DNA of 64,000 nt from Lewinellaceae bacterium (GCA_020636095.1 JACJYN010000004.1:620001-684000); one strand, 5' to 3'; shown: positions 51,501 through 60,020, counted from the stretch's first letter. Numbers and translations are program-made. Notes: generated from the letters alone by a model not told the origin.

Positions 51501-52460
51501 ATGAAAATCAAGGAGGACAGGGCTACCCTGCTGGCATGCATAGGGATAGCCTTTGTCTTCTGGTTGCTGATCAAACTTTCTCAAACTTATCGTGCCGAAA
51601 AACAGGTTTTCTTTCATTTCGAAATCCCCTCCGATAAGGCGCTGGCTACTTTAGCCCCGAACGACATGGCCGTTGAGTTGGAAGGAACGGGTTGGGATTT
51701 GCTTTTTGATTTTTTTGCCAACCGGTCAGTGCGCCTCTCCTATGATATGTCCGGAATAGAAGCCCTTCAACTCAACCGGGCGCAACTCCGCTCCGATATT
51801 TTACAGAACCTGCATTCTAATAACATCACTATTCTAGAGATCAATCCGGAAAGCCTCAACCTGGCTCTGGAAGCCAAACTTTCCAGGCTGGTCCCCATCG
51901 TTTTGCGGGATAGCTTGAGTTTCGCTGCGGAGCACCACTTGAGGTCACCGGCCAGAGTCCAGCCTGATTCCGTAGAGGTCACCGGGCCGGTATCCCTCGT
52001 TTCCACCATCGGCCAATGGTACACAGATTCACTGCGGTTGTCCAACCTGAAATCGAACGTAAATCAGATAGTAAAGCTGGAAAAGCCTGCTCGTGAACTG
52101 AGCCTTTCGGTAAATCAGGTGGAGGCGCAAATAGAAGTAGAACCCTTTACCGAAAAGAAGATGTATGTGCCCCTGGTCGTAAAAAATGCCCCGGAGGACA
52201 GCCTGCGCATCTTTCCCGATAAGATTACCATTAGTTGTAAGTTGGGGCTGAGCAAATACGACGCCGTTTCTTTTCGGGATTTTACAGCCGAGATAGACTT
52301 CAAGGGGATTTCCCTCAATGCTCCAAACAATAGCGTTCCTATTGTCATTACCCAAAAACCGGATTTTGTGGAAACCTTGCAGTATACCCCTAAATCTGCC
52401 AGGTTTTTCATTGTGGAAAAGGCGGATGTTAGTGTGAGAGACGCCCGGAAATCTGAGTAA
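51501..52460 (+). CDS. YbbR-domain (CdaR-like) membrane protein
   Basis: A 319-residue protein with one N-terminal transmembrane segment (about 8-26, TLLACIGIAFVFWLLIKL) and extracytoplasmic YbbR-type repeats (about 45-300). YbbR/CdaR proteins regulate the diadenylate cyclase CdaA where it is encoded nearby; CdaA is not in this window, so the same role is only presumed. ATG at 51501 (after AGAAAGG) is preferred over an in-frame ATG at 51471 that lies inside yajC. It follows yajC directly, the usual order in Bacteroidota. It ends 48 bases before yebC. Confidence 0.85.
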   Translation: MKIKEDRATLLACIGIAFVFWLLIKLSQTYRAEKQVFFHFEIPSDKALATLAPNDMAVELEGTGWDLLFDFFANRSVRLSYDMSGIEALQLNRAQLRSDILQNLHSNNITILEINPESLNLALEAKLSRLVPIVLRDSLSFAAEHHLRSPARVQPDSVEVTGPVSLVSTIGQWYTDSLRLSNLKSNVNQIVKLEKPARELSLSVNQVEAQIEVEPFTEKKMYVPLVVKNAPEDSLRIFPDKITISCKLGLSKYDAVSFRDFTAEIDFKGISLNAPNNSVPIVITQKPDFVETLQYTPKSARFFIVEKADVSVRDARKSE

Positions 52461-52508
52461 GATTTCGTATTTTCCCGTTGGCTTCTCAAAACGAACAAAT
52501 GATAAAAT

Positions 52509-53267
52509 ATGTCAGGTCACAACAAATGGTCAAAGATAAAACACAAGAAGGGGGCCGCTGACGCCAAGCGGTCCAAAATGTTCAGCCGGGTCATCAAAGA
52601 AATAACGGTTGCCGTTAAGGAAGGAGATAGCGGAGATCCTGATTTCAACCCCCGGCTGCGCCTGGCGGTAGCCAACGCCAAAGGCGTCAATATGCCCAAA
52701 GATAATGTAGAGCGGGCCATCAAAAAAGCGCTCGAATCGGGGAGTGGCGATATCTACCAGCCTACTTATGAAGGATACGCGCCCGGCGGAGTCGCCGTAT
52801 TTGTGGAATGTACGACCGACAACCTGAACCGCACCATTTCCAGCGTGCGGTCTACCTTCAGCAAAGGGGGAGGCAGCCTGGCCACTTCCGGTTCGGTCGA
52901 CTTTCTCTTCGAGCGCAAAGGGGTTTTTGTTATCGAAAAAGGCAACCATAACCTTGAAGAACTGGAACTGAGCCTGATAGACGGTGGTGCGGAAAGCCTG
53001 GAGGAAGATGACGAAAATGAGGAGATCACCGTTATTGTCGATTTCCCGGACTTTGGCAATATGCAGAAGAAACTGGAAGAATTAAATATAGAACCTAAAA
53101 GCGCCAACCTGGAGCGGTTCCCTACTTCTACTACCGCGCTCAGTGTGTCGGACGCAAAAGTGGCCCTCCATTTGATCGAAAACCTGGAAGAGGACGATGA
53201 CGTACAGAATGTGTTCCATAACCTGGAGATGACGGAAGAACTGGAAGCGGCGCTGGGGAGTGAATAG
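52509..53267 (+). CDS. yebC: YebC/PmpR/TACO1-family protein
   Basis: A 252-residue cytoplasmic protein opening with the diagnostic MSGHNKWSKIKHKKGAADAKR and followed by GDPDFNPRLRLAVANAKGVNMPKDN and YEGYAPGGVAVFVECTTDN. The family was annotated as a transcription regulator and more recently as a translation factor easing polyproline stalling. It is longer than the typical 240-250 only at the acidic tail (ENLEEDDDVQNVFHN). Single gene, followed by a hairpin at 53304-53345. Confidence 0.95.
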   Translation: MSGHNKWSKIKHKKGAADAKRSKMFSRVIKEITVAVKEGDSGDPDFNPRLRLAVANAKGVNMPKDNVERAIKKALESGSGDIYQPTYEGYAPGGVAVFVECTTDNLNRTISSVRSTFSKGGGSLATSGSVDFLFERKGVFVIEKGNHNLEELELSLIDGGAESLEEDDENEEITVIVDFPDFGNMQKKLEELNIEPKSANLERFPTSTTALSVSDAKVALHLIENLEEDDDVQNVFHNLEMTEELEAALGSE

Positions 53268-53644
53268 GGGAGTCTATTGCGATGTGGCTTTATAGTGAAA
53301 AAACTGCCCCGAACATCCCAGAGGAGCCGGGGCAGCCCACACACTATGAGAACACCCATTTTTCTTTGCTATCCTTTTTGCGAAAATTCGCTGTTGGTTC
53401 GTTCATATATATAGACGCAAACTTATCTCCTGAAGTTATATCCGTAAATGTTATTGTTTTGTTATAAGATTTTAATTTAGTTAAGTGATCTTTCGTACTA
53501 TCCTGTAAATCAGTAAATTAAGCCTTAAAGCATCATCTTTTACCGCTATCTGCCCAACTCCTGAAAGCCGGCAATTGTCGCCCGGGTTACTCTAGGAGGA
53601 TTCCGGATAATTTTCTATTTTTAATCACGACAAACGCCATCAGT
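53268..53644. other. Intergenic region yebC-dnaG
   Basis: This 377-base stretch contains the hairpin at 53304-53345 and is otherwise AT-rich up to dnaG. A 61-codon frame (53282-53467) overlaps the hairpin and reads unlike protein. No tRNA-like cloverleaf was recognised by eye. Confidence 0.5.
53296..53345. terminator. Hairpin after yebC (possible terminator)
   Basis: CTGCCCCG (53304-53311) pairs with CGGGGCAG (53338-53345). An A-run precedes it (53298-53303), which makes a T-run on the minus strand; there is none on the plus strand, so plus-strand termination is uncertain. Confidence 0.45.
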
Positions 53645-55591
53645 ATGATCAAGCCCAAGAGCGTCGAGGAAGTATTAGAAACAGCCAAGGTGGAAGAGGT
53701 GATCCAGGATTATGTGAACCTCAAACGCCGGGGGGTGAATATGATCGGCCTGTGCCCTTTCCATGCCGAGAAGACGCCTTCTTTTACGGTATCTCCATCG
53801 AAGGGTTTTTACAAGTGTTTTGGCTGCGGAAAAGGCGGGGATTCGGTGAGCTTTCTCATGGAGCTGGAGCAAATGGATTTTCCGGAAGCGATACGGCACC
53901 TGGCTAAAAAATATGGCATTCAGCTGGAAGAAACGGAGGTTTCTCAGGAGGTAAGAGAGGAGCAGCAATATCAGGAAAGCCTCTATCTGGTCAATGAATA
54001 TGCAAAACAATACTACCAGGACCAGCTCTTCAATACCGATGTAGGCAAAAGTGTAGGGCTCAGCTACTTCAAAGAACGCGGGTTTCGGGAAGAGGTGATC
54101 AAAAAGTTCGGGCTGGGTTTTGCGCCCAACAAAACAGATGCGTTCACCCTTAAGGCCACCCACGGAGGCTACAAACTGGATTTACTTAAAAAGCTGGGGC
54201 TCACATCGGAGTACGGGCGGGACTTTTTCCGCAACCGGGTCATGTTTGCCATTCACAACCTCTCGGGCAAGGTCATCGGCTTCGGGGGCCGCATCCTGGT
54301 TAAGGATGTCAAGGCGCCCAAGTATATCAATACTCCGGAGACCGACATTTACAATAAGAGCAAAGTGCTCTACGGTGCTTTTTTTGCCAAGCGGGATATA
54401 CGTAAGGAAGATGAATGCATCCTGGTCGAGGGCTATACGGACGTACTTTCCCTGCATCAGGCAGGTATCGAGAATGTAGTGGCTTCCTCGGGCACCTCTC
54501 TCACCGTTGACCAGATTCGCCTGGTAAAACGGTATACCGAAAATATCAAGATTCTCTACGACGGCGACCTGGCCGGCATCAAGGCTGCACTGCGGGGGAT
54601 GGGCATGGTGCTGGAAGAGGGCCTGAACGTTAAGATCGTCCTTCTACCCGAAGGGGAGGACCCGGATTCCTATCTTAAAAAGGTAGGCACAGAGGCCTTT
54701 CGGGAGTACGTCACCCAACAAGCGAAGGATTTTATCATGTTCCAGGCGGGGCTGCTCCAGGAAGAATCTGCCGGCGACCCGGTCAAAAAGGCGAAGTTGA
54801 TCAAGGACATCGTTGATAGTATAGCCAGGATCCCCGACCCGTTGAAGCGCTCTCTGTATGTGCGGGAATGCGCCCGGATTATGGAAGTGGAGGAGCAGCT
54901 ACTGGTCAATGAGGCCAACAAGGTGGTGTCCCAACGTTTCAAAAAAGGGCAGCACGAACAGGAACGGGCCCGGTTGAAGGAGGAGGCGCCCCAGCCTGAA
55001 GATGTTTTCAGCATCCCCCCACCGACACACCGGGAGAAACAGGCCGCTACCGGTGATGAATTTCAGGAGAAAGACATCATCCGCATCCTTATCGCCGGAG
55101 GAGGCGCGGTTTTTGATGAAGAGGAAAACATTTCCGTCGCTCAGTATATACTGAGTAATATAGAGGATGTCATGGATACTTTTGACTTTCCGCTCTACGG
55201 GCAGGTGGCGAAGAATTGCCATGAAAGGCTATTGGCCGGCGAGCCCGTCAATACCGACTATTTTCTCAACCACATCGATGAAGATATTCGGCAAATGGCC
55301 ATCAATATGCTCAGTAGCCCTTATGAATACAGCGAAAACTGGGAAAAGCGATGGGAGATTTTTCTGTCTTCCCAGAAAATGCCGGACGAGAATTTTGCCA
55401 GTGACAGCACCCAGGCTTTGAAGCGGTTTAAGCTTAGAAAACTGAATAAAATGATCCGGCAAAATGCCGAAAAGATCAAACAGCTTTTTGAGCAGAAGTC
55501 TGACGATTATATGACCTACCTGAAATTGGACCAGAAGCTGAAGGGGATGCGCAATGAACTGGCGGAGGAGTTGGGGACGGTCGTTTTGTAA
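53645..55591 (+). CDS. dnaG: DNA primase
   Basis: Synthesises RNA primers for lagging-strand replication. The 648-residue product has the N-terminal CHC2 zinc finger (Cys37, His40, Cys58, Cys61 in CPFHAEKTPSF and YKCFGCGKGGD), the RNA-polymerase core with GFAPN and FGGRIL, Toprim with ECILVEGYTDVLSLHQAG and YDGDLAGIKAA, and a C-terminal helicase-interacting domain that is as diverged as usual. Length is normal. It lies between yebC (377 bases upstream) and the convergent fba gene. Its TAA stop is the beginning of a 17-bp inverted repeat. Confidence 0.96.
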   Translation: MIKPKSVEEVLETAKVEEVIQDYVNLKRRGVNMIGLCPFHAEKTPSFTVSPSKGFYKCFGCGKGGDSVSFLMELEQMDFPEAIRHLAKKYGIQLEETEVSQEVREEQQYQESLYLVNEYAKQYYQDQLFNTDVGKSVGLSYFKERGFREEVIKKFGLGFAPNKTDAFTLKATHGGYKLDLLKKLGLTSEYGRDFFRNRVMFAIHNLSGKVIGFGGRILVKDVKAPKYINTPETDIYNKSKVLYGAFFAKRDIRKEDECILVEGYTDVLSLHQAGIENVVASSGTSLTVDQIRLVKRYTENIKILYDGDLAGIKAALRGMGMVLEEGLNVKIVLLPEGEDPDSYLKKVGTEAFREYVTQQAKDFIMFQAGLLQEESAGDPVKKAKLIKDIVDSIARIPDPLKRSLYVRECARIMEVEEQLLVNEANKVVSQRFKKGQHEQERARLKEEAPQPEDVFSIPPPTHREKQAATGDEFQEKDIIRILIAGGGAVFDEEENISVAQYILSNIEDVMDTFDFPLYGQVAKNCHERLLAGEPVNTDYFLNHIDEDIRQMAINMLSSPYEYSENWEKRWEIFLSSQKMPDENFASDSTQALKRFKLRKLNKMIRQNAEKIKQLFEQKSDDYMTYLKLDQKLKGMRNELAEELGTVVL

Positions 55592-55645
55592 GGAATGAAG
55601 GAATGAGGGGATGAATAACAAAAGCCAATCATTCCTTCATTCCTT
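55590..55645. terminator. 17-bp GGAATGAAGGAATGA hairpin between dnaG and fba
   Basis: AAGGAATGAAGGAATGA (55590-55606) pairs perfectly with TCATTCCTTCATTCCTT (55629-55645), 22-base loop. It starts inside the dnaG stop codon and lies 10 bases beyond the convergent fba stop, so it may end both transcripts. The same arm type occurs at 38497-38550. Confidence 0.7.
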
Positions 55646-55654
55646 CCTTTATTT

Positions 55655-56737
55655 CTATTCATTTCTATTCAGACAGTTCAGGTCTTCAAACGCCTGCTTC
55701 AGGCGTGCCTTGAACGTCTGCTCGCCGGCCCGCAGCCACTGCCGGGGGTCGTAGTACTTTTTATTCGGCTTGTCATCTCCTTCCGGATTGCCGATCTGGG
55801 CCTGCAGGTAATCTTTATGCTTTTCGTTATACCCTCTTACCCCATCCCAGAAGGCCCACTGCAGGTCGGTGTCGATATTCATCTTGATCGCGCCGTAACC
55901 GATGGCTTCTCTTATCTCTTCCTGGGAAGAGCCGGAGCCGCCGTGGAAGACAAAGTTGATGGGGTTGTCGGCCGTTTTAAATTTCTCCATAACAAAATCC
56001 TGAGAATTCTTCAGGATAATGGGTTTGAGCGATACATTGCCGGGCTTGTATACCCCGTGGACATTGCCAAAAGCGGCGGCGATCGTGAAACGCTTACTGA
56101 CTTTGCTTAACGCTTCGTAAGCGTAACTCACTTCCTCCGGTTGAGTATAAAGACGGGAGCTATCCACATCGGTATTATCGACGCCGTCTTCCTCTCCGCC
56201 GGTCACCCCCAGCTCGATCTCCAGGGTCATGCCGATCTTATCCATGCGTTCGAGATAGCCCACGCAGGTTTCTACATTTTCCTGGATGGGTTCCTCCGAC
56301 AGGTCGATCATGTGAGAGCTGTACAAGGGATACCCCCGGCTTTTGAAAAACTTTTCGCCGGCGTCGATCAGCCCGTCTATCCAGGGCAGCAATTTGCGAG
56401 CGCAGTGGTCGGTATGCAAGATGACCGTCACGCCATAGGCTTTAGCCATGGTATGGACGTGCATGGCGCCGGAGATACCGCCCAGAATGGCGGCGCGCTG
56501 GTTTTCGTTGGAAAGCCCCTTGCCGGCATTGAAGGCGGCGCCGCCGTTGGAAAACTGAATGATCACCGGGGAATTGGTGTCCTTGGCTGTTTCCAGTACG
56601 GCATTAATGGTATTGCTACCGACGACATTGACCGCCGGAAGCGCAAAATTGTTTTCATTGGCGTAGCTGAATAGCTCCGTCACTTCGTCTCCATGGAGTA
56701 CACCGGTTCTGAAGCGGGTGGAAGTTGCTGTAGGCAT
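55655..56737 (-). CDS. fba: Fructose-bisphosphate aldolase, class II
   Basis: Zinc-dependent aldolase that cleaves fructose 1,6-bisphosphate to two triose phosphates (reverse in gluconeogenesis). The 360-residue size fits the type A class II group of FbaA. Motifs: zinc ligands in VILHTDHCARKLLPW (His), EIELGVTGGEEDGVD (Glu) and AFGNVHGVYKPG (His), plus phosphate-binding FVFHGGSGSSQEEI. It is a single gene. A TATCTTTG element about 125 bases upstream and an inverted repeat in the leader may control it. Confidence 0.96.
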   Translation of the reverse strand: MPTATSTRFRTGVLHGDEVTELFSYANENNFALPAVNVVGSNTINAVLETAKDTNSPVIIQFSNGGAAFNAGKGLSNENQRAAILGGISGAMHVHTMAKAYGVTVILHTDHCARKLLPWIDGLIDAGEKFFKSRGYPLYSSHMIDLSEEPIQENVETCVGYLERMDKIGMTLEIELGVTGGEEDGVDNTDVDSSRLYTQPEEVSYAYEALSKVSKRFTIAAAFGNVHGVYKPGNVSLKPIILKNSQDFVMEKFKTADNPINFVFHGGSGSSQEEIREAIGYGAIKMNIDTDLQWAFWDGVRGYNEKHKDYLQAQIGNPEGDDKPNKKYYDPRQWLRAGEQTFKARLKQAFEDLNCLNRNE

Positions 56738-56780
56738 AGAGTTAGGTTGTTTTTTTATTAAAATGGCTATTTCGCGTCTA

Positions 56781-56851
56781 AGAGCATTTTTGGAGGTGGT
56801 GCTTTGGAAGCAGCCATTTGCAGCCTAAATGGCTACCTCCAAACATGCTCT
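56781..56851. repeat. 71-bp inverted repeat in the fba leader
   Basis: AGAGCATTTTTGGAGGT (56781-56797) pairs with ACCTCCAAACATGCTCT (56835-56851), one mismatch, and an inner AGCCATTT (56812-56819) pairs with AAATGGCT (56827-56834). AAATGGCTA also occurs just outside at 56761-56769. It lies between the candidate fba promoter and the fba start. Confidence 0.75.
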
Positions 56852-56861
56852 AAGTTGTTTT

Positions 56862-56869
56862 CAAAGATA
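56862..56869 (-). promoter_or_regulatory. Candidate -7 element (TATCTTTG) for fba
   Basis: TATCTTTG on the minus strand matches TAnnTTTG and lies 4 bases from the left end of the 165-bp element, which would then supply the -33 region. No TTTG is seen at the expected place. Confidence 0.4.
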
Positions 56870-56872
56870 CTA

Positions 56873-57037
56873 AGTACTCTGTTAAATAAGTAAATTGTCG
56901 TTTCTGGGCGATGGGTTTTCGTTCTAATCGAGGAGCGCCCGGAGCCTGATAGCCTTAGCTATCAAGGCGAGGACGGGACGAAGAGTAGGGCGAAAAGGTA
57001 CGGCCAGAAGCATAAGATATTTATTTAACAGAGTACT
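56873..57037. repeat. 165-bp element with 17-bp terminal inverted repeats and nested internal pairing
   Basis: Terminal arms AGTACTCTGTTAAATAA (56873-56889) and TTATTTAACAGAGTACT (57021-57037) are perfect inverses. Inside, pairs are nested without conflict: TTCTGG (56902-56907) with CCAGAA (57004-57009), TTTTCG (56916-56921) with CGAAAA (56991-56996), CCCG (56938-56941) with CGGG (56974-56977), and a central TGATAGC/GCTATCA hairpin (56947-56964). The ends are AT-rich and the centre GC-rich. It has no open frame; a MITE-like element or a structured RNA are both possible. Confidence 0.8.
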
Positions 57038-57165
57038 AAGCCGGTTGAAGCACGCCAATATAGCCATTTTTCAGGATTCTACAGAATCCTGAAGGCAAGA
57101 CTCTCAATAAGGACGGTGAGTTATGAGCTGATGGCCATAATTCTCGGCCCAACTCCCAACCCCGG

Positions 57166-58110
57166 TCAAATTATGCCTTTTTCCGTAAGATAACGCTCGG
57201 CATCCAGGGCGGCCATACAGCCGGTGCCGGCAGCAGTCACCGCCTGGCGGTAGACATTATCCTGAGCATCGCCGCTGGCGAAAACACCTGGGACTTTGGT
57301 TTTGGTGCTCTTACCTTTGGTTTGGATGTAACCCGTGTTATCCATATCGAGCCAATCCTTGAAAATATCCGTATTCGGTTTGTGGCCGATGGCTACAAAA
57401 AAACCGTTTACCGGAATGGTGGATTCTTCTTTGGACTGATTGTTGACAACCCGCAAACCTTCCACTTCATTTTCACCCAGGACCTCAACCGCTTCGGTAT
57501 TCCAGTGCACCTTGATGTTTTCCGTTTTAAAAACCCGCTCCTGCATGATCTTGGAAGCGCGCAGCTCGTCGCGGCGGACGAGCAAGTGGACAGAGGGGCA
57601 TAGTTTGGACAAATACAAAGCTTCCTCCGCAGCCGTATCTCCCCCCCCGACGACCGCGACCTCCTTGCCCCGGAAGAAAAAGCCATCGCAAACAGCACAG
57701 GCAGATACCCCTTTGTTGGTAAGCCGCTTTTCAGATTCGAGGCCCAGCCATTTGGCGCTGGCGCCGGTAGAAATGATAATACTATCGGCGTGAATCTCAT
57801 GCCCTGTCTCGGACCATGCTTTGTGAACCGGCCCGGAGAAATCCACCTTACTGATCAATTCATAACGCACATCGGTGCCAAACCGCTCCGCTTGCTTGCG
57901 AAAGTCTTCCATCATCTGCGGGCCCATAATCCCGTCCGGATATCCGGGATAGTTTTCCACATCAGTGGTGATCATGAGTTGTCCTCCGGGTTCTTTACCC
58001 GTATACAATATCGGTGCGAGATTCGCGCGGGCAGCATATACAGCTGCGGTGTAACCTGCCGGGCCAGAGCCGATGATCAGGCATTTTACTCTTTCAATAT
58101 CTTCTGCCAT
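57166..58110 (-). CDS. trxB: Thioredoxin-disulfide reductase
   Basis: FAD- and NADPH-dependent reductase of thioredoxin. The 314-residue protein has the FAD motif IIGSGPAGYTAAVYAARA (about 12-29), PGGQLMITTDVENYPG, the redox disulfide Cys138-Ala-Val-Cys141 (ACAVCDG), the NADPH motif VVGGGDTAAEEALYL and the C-terminal FAD site ASGDAQDNVYRQAVTAAGTGC. ATG at 58110 is preferred because a 16-codon upstream extension is lysine-rich and not conserved-like. It is a single gene with a -7-like TATTTTTG about 30 bases upstream. Confidence 0.96.
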   Translation of the reverse strand: MAEDIERVKCLIIGSGPAGYTAAVYAARANLAPILYTGKEPGGQLMITTDVENYPGYPDGIMGPQMMEDFRKQAERFGTDVRYELISKVDFSGPVHKAWSETGHEIHADSIIISTGASAKWLGLESEKRLTNKGVSACAVCDGFFFRGKEVAVVGGGDTAAEEALYLSKLCPSVHLLVRRDELRASKIMQERVFKTENIKVHWNTEAVEVLGENEVEGLRVVNNQSKEESTIPVNGFFVAIGHKPNTDIFKDWLDMDNTGYIQTKGKSTKTKVPGVFASGDAQDNVYRQAVTAAGTGCMAALDAERYLTEKGII

Positions 58111-58136
58111 TTTGTATTTAGCTTTTTTTTGTGCCG

Positions 58137-58144
58137 CAAAAATA
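58137..58144 (-). promoter_or_regulatory. Candidate -7 element (TATTTTTG) for trxB
   Basis: On the minus strand TATTTTTG matches TAnnTTTG, about 27 bases upstream of the trxB ATG. The -33 is not clear. Confidence 0.4.
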
Positions 58145-58400
58145 AAAATAATAGCCAAGTGGCTGTGTAATTCCAGTCACAGAATAAACACACTTCCGAT
58201 CAGGACTATGATGAAACGCCTGGGAATAGCTACTGGTTGAAGGGTAAGGAAGGAAGTTCAGTATTCGGTATTCGGAAAAGAACCAATATCCAACTCCCCA
58301 TCCCTCCTTCAAGCTTTGCTCGCCGGAAATTTTCACCCTTTGGCCCGTTTTTTTGCCTGCTTTGCGTTTTTTTCGGTATTTTTAAAAGTATTTTTATTAG

Positions 58401-58447
58401 GAGCTTGTTAGGGGGTTATCCTTCAAGTTGAAATTCCCAACAAGCTC
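58401..58447. repeat. Dispersed repeat copy D (diverged palindrome)
   Basis: GAGCTTGTT (58401-58409) pairs with AACAAGCTC (58439-58447). On the minus strand it reads GAGCTTGTTGGGAATTTCA then ACTTGAAGGA, similar in pattern to copies A-C but diverged inside. It ends 22 bases before the membrane subtilase ATG. Confidence 0.6.
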
Positions 58448-58469
58448 TAAGAAGGAAAAGAGGAGAATT

Positions 58470-60005
58470 ATGATCTATCCCCTGGCATTTACGGGCGCCG
58501 TTGCAAGCCTTGCCCTTTGGTTCCTGTACCGGACAAATGACGCAAAAAGCAGCATTTTTCAATCTTCATTCTTCGGCGCATTAGGTATATACGTTTTATC
58601 TGTCCTGTTGGCCGATGCTTCCCTGGGTAGTAAGTTGGGCGTCCTTTTCCGGGACTTGATGGCAATGACGGTTTTCGGCATGGCCTTTCAGCTTTTATCG
58701 GCCCATAAGCGCTGGTTGGCGCTGGGCAGCGCCATTGCCATAGCTGCTTTCGGCTGGTATTACCAGAGTAATATGGCTCATACCTTTTCACAGGAAATCT
58801 CCGGACAATCGGCTAATGACCCTTCCGGTGAATTGTTGGTGGAGCTGGCGGAGGGTAGTGGCGAAGAAGCCCTGGCCACTGTGAAACGGAAGTATCAACT
58901 CCGAATGGAACGAGCTTTTACCCCTGCTTCTCCCGAAGCTACCGAACTGGACGATTATTTTGTCGTAGACGTACCCCCCCAATATACCGGCAGGCTGGAC
59001 GAAGTCATTCGGGCCTTGCAGGCAATTAGTACGGTAGATTGGGTGGAACCCAACGAAGCCGTTTCCGTAACCCCTGAGCCGGCCCGTACCTTACCCGGCA
59101 TTAATAAAAAATTCGGCATTGACGACCCGGGGCTGGAGCACCTTTGGGGCTTCGAAGCCATGGAAGTGGATAAGCTCTTCGAATACATGGAATCCCAGGA
59201 GCTGAAACCCAAGCGCAAGGCCCTCATCGCTATCCTGGATACGGGGGTCGACGCAAAACACGAGGACATTAAAGGCAATTATCATTCTACAAAAACGGTA
59301 TACGATAATGACCCTAAAGGCCATGGCACGCATTGTGCGGGAATAGCGGCCGCCGTTTCCAATAATGGGGTAGGGGTTGCCTCCTTTTCCAAAGACAACA
59401 GCTTCGTTGAGGCCACCAGTATTAAAGTACTGAGCGCTTCCGGCATGGGGTCCCAACGCACCATCATCAGCGGCATTCTGGAAGCTGCCGATGCCGGCGC
59501 CGATGTCATTTCCCTGTCTTTGGGCGGCCTTTCCAACCAAACCAAAGAACGCGCTTATCAAAAAGCGGTAGACTATGCCAATCAGAAGGGCGCCATCGTC
59601 GTTGCCGCCGCCGGCAACTCCAACCGGGATGCGAAAAATTTTGCCCCGGCAGGAGTGCCTGGTGTGATCGCAGTCAGCGCCCTGGATGAAGAACTCAACC
59701 GCGCCGTCTTTTCCAATCATATCACCAACCTCGAAATGGGAATCGCCGCCCCCGGCGTCAATATCTACTCTACCATTCCTAACGGCAGGTACAGCTCGTT
59801 CAACGGTACTTCTATGGCGACTCCTTACGTTTCGGGGCTCATCGGGCTGCTGAAAAGCCTTGATCCGGACATGGATACCCAAACGGCCTACCAAATCCTT
59901 CATAAATCAGGCAAAGAAAGCAAAAACACCAAAGAAACCGGCCGCCTGATCTTTCCTTTCGCGGCAGTGAAAGAGTTGGAACGGCAAACCCAGAATCCCT
60001 TATAA
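58470..60005 (+). CDS. Membrane-anchored subtilisin-family (S8) protease
   Basis: A 511-residue protease. The N-terminal 100 residues form about four transmembrane helices (residues about 4-18, 28-46, 60-76, 81-97), followed by a propeptide-like I9-type region (about 115-200, GELLVELAEGSGEEALATVK) and the S8 catalytic domain. That domain has Asp257 (AILDTGVDAKH), His285 (GHGTHCAG) and Ser448 (GTSMATPYVSG) plus the oxyanion Asn in AAAGNSNRD. ATG at 58470 follows AGGAAAAGAGGAG. The multi-helix anchor ahead of a protease is unusual; the catalytic part should face the periplasm if four helices are present. It ends in a terminator. Substrate unknown. Confidence 0.9.
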   Translation: MIYPLAFTGAVASLALWFLYRTNDAKSSIFQSSFFGALGIYVLSVLLADASLGSKLGVLFRDLMAMTVFGMAFQLLSAHKRWLALGSAIAIAAFGWYYQSNMAHTFSQEISGQSANDPSGELLVELAEGSGEEALATVKRKYQLRMERAFTPASPEATELDDYFVVDVPPQYTGRLDEVIRALQAISTVDWVEPNEAVSVTPEPARTLPGINKKFGIDDPGLEHLWGFEAMEVDKLFEYMESQELKPKRKALIAILDTGVDAKHEDIKGNYHSTKTVYDNDPKGHGTHCAGIAAAVSNNGVGVASFSKDNSFVEATSIKVLSASGMGSQRTIISGILEAADAGADVISLSLGGLSNQTKERAYQKAVDYANQKGAIVVAAAGNSNRDAKNFAPAGVPGVIAVSALDEELNRAVFSNHITNLEMGIAAPGVNIYSTIPNGRYSSFNGTSMATPYVSGLIGLLKSLDPDMDTQTAYQILHKSGKESKNTKETGRLIFPFAAVKELERQTQNPL

Positions 60006-60020
60006 TTTAACGAAGGGGTA

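Larger units (their letters stand above)
56738..57165. other. Repeat-dense intergenic region fba-trxB
   Basis: This 428-base stretch carries the fba leader with an inverted repeat (56781-56851), the candidate fba -7 element (56862-56869), the 165-bp nested element (56873-57037) and about 130 bases that lead to the trxB stop, without coding signal. Confidence 0.75.
58111..58469. other. Intergenic region between trxB and the membrane subtilase
   Basis: This 359-base divergent region holds the candidate trxB -7 element and the palindromic repeat copy D at 58401-58447. No open frame with gene character or tRNA was seen. Confidence 0.5.

Noticed and set aside
53282..53467. 61-codon frame after yebC
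   Set aside because: It overlaps a hairpin, has no ribosome-binding sequence and shows no domain pattern.
53268..53644. tRNA gene in the yebC-dnaG gap
   Set aside because: No cloverleaf with a TTCGA-type T-loop and acceptor stem was found by eye; the gap shows only a hairpin and AT-rich sequence.
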